Shown here: positions 4,459 through 9,099 of the stretch, in pieces
How positions within the stretch are numbered: the stretch's first letter is position 1
Layout: each line of letters starts with the position of its first letter
Assembly (NCBI GenBank): GCA_019314105.1
Contig: JAFCZY010000189.1
Coordinates: 1-9,099 of the forward strand
Reading direction: 5' to 3'
DNA from: Deltaproteobacteria bacterium
GTDB taxonomy: Bacteria; Desulfobacterota; Desulfobacteria; Desulfobacterales; Desulfobacteraceae
Length of the DNA stretch: 9,099 bases
Position numbers and translations under genes: made by a program
Notes under the pieces: generated by a model
Seen by the model: only the letters and a program-made list of their open reading frames with translations
What the model was told of the DNA's origin: nothing
The model's database searches: none

Positions 4459-6721
4459 TCGAGTTATTTGTGTGGAGAATATCCCGATAAGAAAAAGCCA
4501 AAAGATCATATTCATCATCCAGTTCTTTGTGAGATGTCGGCCAGAACCAATTCGGTAAGGGGCCATATTGATCCATATCCATTTCAAGTTCAAACCCGGT
4601 ATCTTTCATGATTTTTTCAGCCGCTCGTCTGTCATGGATTAAAAATTCCATATAAACCGGACATCTTGTCGGCATATTCCATCTCCAATAGACATCTTCA
4701 ATGGGTTTATGCCAAGTGGCAAATCCCTGTTCCTGGATTTTTTCTTTATCATCCCCGTAAACCCATGTCAGGATTCTTTCGCCAATTTCCTTCCAGTTCA
4801 GGACTTCTCCGGGTTTAAGTTGAAGCTTTTCATCTGTAATACTGTAATAATCGTTAAGAAGCTCATGATATTTGTCAAGAACACCCACCCGATTTGCAAC
4901 ATCCAGATAAACGTTCATGAAGTCTCGTGATTCACCAACAGGTTTGGCAACCGGTTTTTGCAGATGAACATACCAGTCTTCATAGGAGGGGCTTCCATTA
5001 AAGAAGAAACTGTCAATTTCTGAAGACCAGGTATCTTTTTCAAGATAAGAGGTATCCGGAAGAATGATATCACCGATGGCCTGGTCGGTTTCATTGACCC
5101 ATATATCACTGAGTACAACAAAGCAGTCTTTAAAATTCTCCAGCGCAACATCCCAGTCGGAATTACTGATAAGAAAATTCACTGCTATTCCAAAAATCAT
5201 TTCAGGCTTGACTTTTTCAACACCGAATTTGTCCTGGATATAATCTTTTTCTTTCACATACGGTATATGAGAAAGCGTAGAATGTGACCAGAATTCAACG
5301 CATCCTGAATTTGTGCATGGATAAGTTGGAGGATGGACAGGCCAGGGGTCATGTGAATAAAATACCGAAGGAACAATAACGCCGTCTTTACCTACTTTAG
5401 GCAATCGTTCATATTGACCACCAGGGTATTTGCGCCTAATAGACGGCCACCCCATTGTACCGCCGGGTACGTCTTCAGCGCCAACCAACTGGCTGATGAG
5501 ATCGATGGCAGCCACCTGATGAATTCCATTTGAATGACCCTGGGCACCACGGAATGTTACAGAAGATACGGGTCTGAATGGAAATGTTTGTCCTTCTATT
5601 GTAATGGTGGATCCAATCTGGGCATTATCCACCCACCCCTTTGCCACTTCAAGAAGGGTTGCGACTGGAACTGTACTTATGTTCGATGCCCATTCCGGGG
5701 TGAATTGTTTTAAATGTTCTTTTAATGCCATAAAGCAGGGACGGCATTTCTCACCATTATACTCGTAATCACCTTCAAGAGAAAAATCTTCATATGCTAT
5801 GGAGTCATCATCAAAAACTTTTATCTTTTTTGCTTTTTCATCAAACACAAGCGGCTTATCGGTTTTTTCATCCCGGATAAAAGTGCCGTCTTCCCGTATC
5901 AGATAAACAAAATTTGTTTTTGCTCTAAGATAAAGCTCGTCGATCTCTCCCCTGGTATTGAGGATATAGTTTGCTATGGCAAGCCCAACGGCTGTATCGG
6001 TTCCAGGAAGAAGAGGTACCCATTGTGTCGCCTTACCCCCTGCAAAGTTACCCATTGGATCAAAAACGATTTCTTTTATGCCACGTCTCACCCCATCGGC
6101 TCTCAGTCTTGCATTGATCATGGCTGAATGTCCGGAACCGGTTCCTTTGCTGGAACCCCATTTAAGAACATACTTTGTGTATCGCCAGTCCGGTGCGATT
6201 GACCATGCCCCATGGATCAAGCCCCCCAGCATATGTGCCGCATTTCCGCAGTGCAGACTGCCGCCGCCAATGATAAAGTTACCATTGTTGGGTATGCCGA
6301 ACGCCTTTGCATAGAAGTAAAGATGATTATGAGGACCATCACTGGCTCGCATGGTCTGGTTCGTAAAAAGAATTTTGTTGGGATTATCCTCCATAATCTT
6401 TTTCATTCTTGTGGATATCTCTTCAAGCGCCTCGTCCCATTCAATTTCTTTCCATTTAGGATCAACTCCAAAACCTTTTTCCGGATTCGTCCGTCGAAGC
6501 GGTTTTTTAATCCGGTTGGGATCAAAATAATACATTAATCCTGCGATTCCTTTACCGCAGAGACCACCTCTTGTCCCCCCCATGGTACTCTCGTCAATGC
6601 CTTCAACTTTTACCGGCACACCATTCACCACCCTAACTCTGCAGGCACAGCCGCAGTAACATACGCCACAGGTGGTATTTACCCATTTGTCTTCCCAAAT
6701 TTCATCTGTTTTATAGGTCAT
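4427..6721 (-). CDS. padB: Molybdopterin oxidoreductase catalytic subunit, probable phenylacetyl-CoA:acceptor oxidoreductase PadB (frameshifted)
   Basis: This is the catalytic subunit of a DMSO-reductase-superfamily Mo enzyme. In the proposed PadBCD it oxidises the alpha-carbon of phenylacetyl-CoA to yield phenylglyoxylate. The N-terminal Fe4S4 domain has Cys18, Cys21, Cys25 and Cys55 in a C-x2-C-x3-C-x29-C pattern, followed by 'GIAGLMYYFDPNRIKKPLRR'. Cys158 in 'GGSLHCGNAAH' is at the usual position of the Mo-ligand Cys/Sec/Ser, so Cys ligation is likely. 'QWVPLLPGTDTAVGLAIANY' is the conserved cofactor-domain motif. There is no Tat or Sec signal, so the enzyme should face the cytoplasm, as a CoA-ester substrate requires. 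The frame is good up to 'YRDILHTNN' (residue 753, base 4463), then ends after 11 unrelated residues at 4427; the true C-terminus continues in another frame. The ATG follows a GGGGGA Shine-Dalgarno, 15 bp after padC. The superfamily is certain; substrate is inferred from context. Confidence 0.88.
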   Translation of the reverse strand: MTYKTDEIWEDKWVNTTCGVCYCGCACRVRVVNGVPVKVEGIDESTMGGTRGGLCGKGIAGLMYYFDPNRIKKPLRRTNPEKGFGVDPKWKEIEWDEALEEISTRMKKIMEDNPNKILFTNQTMRASDGPHNHLYFYAKAFGIPNNGNFIIGGGSLHCGNAAHMLGGLIHGAWSIAPDWRYTKYVLKWGSSKGTGSGHSAMINARLRADGVRRGIKEIVFDPMGNFAGGKATQWVPLLPGTDTAVGLAIANYILNTRGEIDELYLRAKTNFVYLIREDGTFIRDEKTDKPLVFDEKAKKIKVFDDDSIAYEDFSLEGDYEYNGEKCRPCFMALKEHLKQFTPEWASNISTVPVATLLEVAKGWVDNAQIGSTITIEGQTFPFRPVSSVTFRGAQGHSNGIHQVAAIDLISQLVGAEDVPGGTMGWPSIRRKYPGGQYERLPKVGKDGVIVPSVFYSHDPWPVHPPTYPCTNSGCVEFWSHSTLSHIPYVKEKDYIQDKFGVEKVKPEMIFGIAVNFLISNSDWDVALENFKDCFVVLSDIWVNETDQAIGDIILPDTSYLEKDTWSSEIDSFFFNGSPSYEDWYVHLQKPVAKPVGESRDFMNVYLDVANRVGVLDKYHELLNDYYSITDEKLQLKPGEVLNWKEIGERILTWVYGDDKEKIQEQGFATWHKPIEDVYWRWNMPTRCPVYMEFLIHDRRAAEKIMKDTGFELEMDMDQYGPLPNWFWPTSHKELDDEYDLLAFSYRDILHTNNSKPLYVYYYIK

Positions 6722-6736
6722 ATTTCCCCCTGTTTA

Positions 6737-7393
6737 TTAATCAATATAATAGACTGCCGGTTCAGTTCCAAATTCCGGGCGAAGCTGTTTACCCTTTTTC
6801 TCCATGATCAGACGGCTGATGTCACTGTCAGCATCATTCAGATCGCCAAAAACCCTTGCGCCGACCGGGCAGGCATTAACGCAGGCAGGTGTCGCATCTT
6901 CATCTTTACCCGGAGTAAGGCCTTTTTTAAGGCCGTCATCAATTCTTTCCGCACAAAAATTGCATTTAATCACCGTTCCCACTTTAAGCGGGTACAACTT
7001 TTCACCAATCAATTCCAACTCGGTTTTACCCTGACCCGGAAAATACTCACGATCTTTTACTTCTTTATCATAGTAAGTTCTCTGCTGGTAGGGACAGCTC
7101 ACAAGACAAGCCCTGCAGCCGACACATTTATCATCGTCAACCACAACAATACCATCTTCTCTGATATAAGTTGCTCCGGTGGGACATGCTTCTACACAAG
7201 CCGCATCAGTACAATGATTACAAAGAACCGGATAAATCAATTTACTGGATGACGGGAATTTCCCGGTTTCCCCAATGAGCACCCTGTTAAAGAATACCCT
7301 GGGAGGAAGAAAATGTTCCTCTTTACATGCAATGGTGCAGCCCCAGCAAGCGATACACCTTTTTACGTCTATTACCATTCCCCATCTAGGCAT
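6737..7393 (-). CDS. padC: DmsB/PsrB-like four-cluster ferredoxin subunit, probable PadC
   Basis: This 218-aa electron-transfer subunit would carry electrons from the Mo catalytic subunit to the membrane subunit. It has 16 cysteines in the four-cluster arrangement of DmsB/PsrB/NrfC: C13-x2-C16-x2-C19-x3-C23; C58-x2-C61-x4-C66-x3-C70-P; C90-x2-C93-x2-C96-x3-C100-P; and C144-x2-C147 with C171-x3-C175-P. All four sets are complete, so four [4Fe-4S] clusters are expected and no [3Fe-4S] substitution is seen. The N-terminus 'MPRWGMVIDVKRCIACWGC' begins directly at the first cluster, with no signal peptide, consistent with a cytoplasmic location. The predicted mass of about 24 kDa is compatible with a small subunit of phenylacetyl-CoA dehydrogenase. 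The ATG has an AAAGGAG Shine-Dalgarno. It lies 30 bp after the 2-oxoacid oxidoreductase gamma gene and 15 bp before padB. The name PadC rests on context. Confidence 0.87.
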   Translation of the reverse strand: MPRWGMVIDVKRCIACWGCTIACKEEHFLPPRVFFNRVLIGETGKFPSSSKLIYPVLCNHCTDAACVEACPTGATYIREDGIVVVDDDKCVGCRACLVSCPYQQRTYYDKEVKDREYFPGQGKTELELIGEKLYPLKVGTVIKCNFCAERIDDGLKKGLTPGKDEDATPACVNACPVGARVFGDLNDADSDISRLIMEKKGKQLRPEFGTEPAVYYID

Positions 7394-7423
7394 AACAGCT
7401 CCTTTATTAATAATTTTTATATG

Positions 7424-7972
7424 TTACAAATCAAACAATTCCACCTCTTCAAACCCTCTTTTTACACACACAATATTGGCTGAAAGCTTTTTGCCTGAAA
7501 AATAATCCTGCAGTGCATCGCAGCAGGGAGCAATTTCCAACAAACCGGACATTTTTGCAAATGCCCCCACAATAACGGTATTGGGTATGGGAAGGCCGAT
7601 TTCTTCCAACGCTATTTTATTGGCATCAATAATCCCCAATTTTTTAAGATTTTCATGGGAGACATTTATCGTATTATCCGAATCATTCAGCAGCAGCATT
7701 CCGCCGGGCACCAACCCTTGAAACACGGCCTCAGACTTTCTTTGACTGGGATCAAGTACCACGAGAATCTCCGGAGTATAGATCTGTTTTTTTTCCCTGA
7801 CAGGCTTATCCGAAAATCTACCGAAAGCCGTAACAGGGGCTCCCCTTCTTTCAAACCCAAACATGGGGAAACTGGCACCGAATTGTCCGGTTCTGGCAAA
7901 CGCATTGGCAAGAATTTTAGATGTTGTCACAACACCCTGCCCCCCTCTGCCATGAAATCTGACGTCACTCAT
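7424..7972 (-). CDS. padE: 2-oxoacid:acceptor oxidoreductase gamma subunit (PorG/PadE type)
   Basis: This 182-aa gamma subunit belongs to a CoA-dependent 2-oxoacid:ferredoxin-type oxidoreductase. The gamma domain binds CoA and helps form acyl-CoA from the TPP-bound intermediate. Hallmarks are 'VRFHGRGGQGVVTTSKILA' at the N-terminus (Gly-rich motif at residues 8-14), 'FGASFPMFGFERRGAPVTAF' (about 31-50), 'ILVVLDPS' and 'LPIPNTVIVGAFAKMSGL'. Its Shine-Dalgarno (AAAGGAGG) sits right beside the beta-subunit stop, so the two are translated as a unit. In the proposed pathway the enzyme is phenylglyoxylate:acceptor oxidoreductase, giving benzoyl-CoA and CO2, and this gene would be padE. The subunit alone cannot distinguish phenylglyoxylate from pyruvate, indolepyruvate or other 2-oxoacids; the adjacent Mo enzyme genes are the reason for preferring phenylglyoxylate. 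Confidence 0.85.
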   Translation of the reverse strand: MSDVRFHGRGGQGVVTTSKILANAFARTGQFGASFPMFGFERRGAPVTAFGRFSDKPVREKKQIYTPEILVVLDPSQRKSEAVFQGLVPGGMLLLNDSDNTINVSHENLKKLGIIDANKIALEEIGLPIPNTVIVGAFAKMSGLLEIAPCCDALQDYFSGKKLSANIVCVKRGFEEVELFDL

Positions 7973-7987
7973 AGACTGTTTCCTCCT

Positions 7988-8947
7988 TTAATCTTCTAAA
8001 GATGCAGGAAGCTGACATTCTGCTTCCAATACACTCAACCCGCCCAACATACAATATTCATAATCTACATCATCCTGAAGGATCTGAAGGTCTGCTTCAT
8101 TTAGATGAGCGAATTTTTTTATTAACTCAGTATAGGTTGATACAGGTTTGGGTTTTTTAACGATTTTGGTCATCCGAATTTTGCCGTTTATGGCTTCCCA
8201 TAGGGGAAAGTAGTTTGTTTTCACAGCCCTTCGACAAACCTCAATGGTATTCTCCGGTGCATACCCCCATCCAGTCGTGCAGGGAGCCAAAACATGAAGG
8301 AAGGCAAAACCTCTTTCTTTGGCTTCTTTGGCTTTTAACAATTTTTTAGCCAGATCACCCAAATCACTCAATGTTGCTGTGGCAGCATAGGGGATCTTGT
8401 GCATGGCCATTTTAAGTGCCAGATTCATTCGTCGCAGGTTCTTCCCTTTGGAAGCAGATCCAAAAGGAGTGGTCGTCGTGCTCGCACCATAAGGAGTGGT
8501 ACCGCTTTTCTGGATACCGGTATTCATGTATTCTTCATTGTCATAGCTAATATAAATAAAAGGTTCGTTTCTTTCTGCAGCACCGGACAGGTTGCCAAAT
8601 CCGATATCTGCGGCTGTCCCATCCCCGTTGAAACAAACCACCGTATTCTTAATCCCGGCTTTCCTGTAATACCTGGCAAGACCTGTAGCATTTGCCGCAG
8701 CTCCGGTCATCAAAGTCCCGAAATAGGATAGGGTGTGCCAGGACTGATTGTTCTGTCCAAGGAGTACCGGCGCTGAACAGGATGGTGTCCCTGTAATAAC
8801 GATATCATTTCCCAACACCTGAGGAATAAATCGTACTAAAAGTTCAAGACCGCAACCCGGGCAGAATGCCACCCCTTTTGAAAAGGGGTCCTCATATTTG
8901 AGGTAATCCAGTACTTTCGTCAGCTTACCTTTCTTTTTGCCTGTCAT
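7988..8947 (-). CDS. padI: 2-oxoacid:acceptor oxidoreductase beta subunit, TPP-binding (PorB/PadI type)
   Basis: This 319-aa subunit binds thiamine diphosphate and the proximal [4Fe-4S] cluster of a 2-oxoacid oxidoreductase. Visible features are CPGCG (Cys29, Cys32), Cys57 in 'TGTPSCSAP' and Cys223 in 'LAPCTTGWGYAPE', the four cluster ligands known from PorB. The TPP/Mg motif is GDG (108-110) followed by 'ISYDNEEYMNTGIQKSGTTP', and 'TTTTPFG' comes next, as in pyruvate oxidoreductases. A start at 9055 is possible in the open frame but would overlap the alpha gene. The ATG at 8947 gives the normal family N-terminus, lies 1 bp after the alpha stop and has a GGGAGG Shine-Dalgarno. In the inferred phenylacetate pathway this is the beta subunit of phenylglyoxylate oxidoreductase (PadI). 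The enzyme class is firm; the 2-oxoacid substrate is inferred from the padB/C/D-like neighbours. Confidence 0.88.
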   Translation of the reverse strand: MTGKKKGKLTKVLDYLKYEDPFSKGVAFCPGCGLELLVRFIPQVLGNDIVITGTPSCSAPVLLGQNNQSWHTLSYFGTLMTGAAANATGLARYYRKAGIKNTVVCFNGDGTAADIGFGNLSGAAERNEPFIYISYDNEEYMNTGIQKSGTTPYGASTTTTPFGSASKGKNLRRMNLALKMAMHKIPYAATATLSDLGDLAKKLLKAKEAKERGFAFLHVLAPCTTGWGYAPENTIEVCRRAVKTNYFPLWEAINGKIRMTKIVKKPKPVSTYTELIKKFAHLNEADLQILQDDVDYEYCMLGGLSVLEAECQLPASLED

Positions 8948-8948
8948 T

Positions 8949-9099
8949 TTAACGCCCTCCCATTTTTTCAGCATCAGATTCCTGGGCTTCCGGATAGCAA
9001 ATCCATGTAACCTCACGAACCTCTTTACCTGCTGCAAGACCGCAAGTTGTATCAATCATTGTCTCGACATTGGCTGTTGTGATATCAGTATTGGCGATA
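8949..9099 (-). CDS. 2-oxoacid:acceptor oxidoreductase alpha subunit, C-terminal end (partial)
   Basis: The last 49 codons of a gene that enters the window from the right. The frame (codons from 9098 downwards) reads 'IANTDITTANVETMIDTTCG', continues with 'KEVREVTWICYPEAQE' and stops at TAA (8949-8951), 1 bp before the beta ATG. The pattern T/R-D-I-T-x-A-N-x-E-x-M-I followed by 'EVTWI' matches the C-terminal end of PorA-type alpha subunits, where '(G)RDIT..(N)(V/F)E.M' precedes a final strand. This is also where an alpha gene is expected, immediately before beta. It would correspond to PadG if the phenylglyoxylate assignment is right. The fragment is short, so the call leans partly on position. 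Confidence 0.7.
   Translation of the reverse strand, partial: IANTDITTANVETMIDTTCGLAAGKEVREVTWICYPEAQESDAEKMGGR

Noticed and set aside
4450..4470. Programmed +1 frameshift in the Mo subunit gene
   Set aside because: I see no slippery site with a stop codon or internal Shine-Dalgarno at the junction, the join lacks residues normally present, and programmed shifts are not known to me in this family. Mutation or artefact is more likely.
5976..6538. Two overlapping + strand open frames inside the Mo subunit gene
   Set aside because: They are antisense to highly conserved catalytic-domain coding sequence and have no family features.
4427..6721. Selenocysteine (in-frame TGA) in the Mo subunit
   Set aside because: The main frame has no internal TGA, and the ligand position is encoded by TGC (Cys158).
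8948..9055. N-terminal extension of the beta subunit starting at 9055
   Set aside because: It overlaps the C-terminal alpha-subunit frame, which is family-like. The ATG at 8947 has a GGGAGG Shine-Dalgarno and gives the normal PorB N-terminus.
1..9099. CRISPR arrays, tRNA or rRNA genes
   Set aside because: No regularly spaced repeats and no RNA-gene signatures were noticed, and the window is almost fully coding.

Overview
The window looks like part of the chromosome of a strictly anaerobic, aromatic-compound-degrading bacterium. My best guess is a sulfate-reducing member of the Desulfobacterota (Desulfobacula/Desulfobacterium type). The guess rests on the combination of a cytoplasmic molybdenum/iron-sulfur oxidoreductase, an oxygen-sensitive 2-oxoacid:acceptor oxidoreductase and a Liv-type ABC transporter; no rRNA or species marker is present.

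Layout. Bases 1-2365 (+ strand) hold the end of a branched-chain amino acid/amide-type ABC transporter operon: permease livM (5' end outside the window), ATPase livG and ATPase livF, tightly packed. A hairpin at about 2389-2422 separates livF from a convergent two-gene unit on the - strand: a 61-aa protein resembling the archaeal 'transposon-encoded' DUF2080 family (2903-3088), then a GNAT-fold acetyltransferase (2448-2900). A probable promoter for this pair lies at 3122-3148. A long symmetric terminator at 3174-3219 closes the next - strand operon.

Bases 3229-9099 (- strand) form one operon, read from right to left: the C-terminal end of a 2-oxoacid oxidoreductase alpha subunit, its TPP-binding beta subunit, its gamma subunit, a four-cluster DmsB-like iron-sulfur protein, a molybdopterin catalytic subunit and an NrfD-type membrane subunit. 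Gaps are 1-30 bp and most genes have a strong Shine-Dalgarno.

How the genes work together (inference). A Mo enzyme of catalytic + 4x[4Fe-4S] + membrane subunits next to a 2-oxoacid oxidoreductase matches the known anaerobic phenylacetate pathway. There, PadBCD (phenylacetyl-CoA:acceptor oxidoreductase) oxidises phenylacetyl-CoA to phenylglyoxylate and passes electrons to quinone, and PadEFGHI (phenylglyoxylate:acceptor oxidoreductase) converts phenylglyoxylate plus CoA to benzoyl-CoA and CO2. The gene order differs from the padBCDEFGHI order known from denitrifying Aromatoleum/Thauera. The transporter may bring in aromatic or amino-acid substrates, but nothing here proves that link.

The most striking anomaly is that the catalytic subunit gene is split by a frame change near 4456-4466. 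The length of the join suggests a small deletion in the molybdopterin-dinucleotide-binding domain, not just one missing base.
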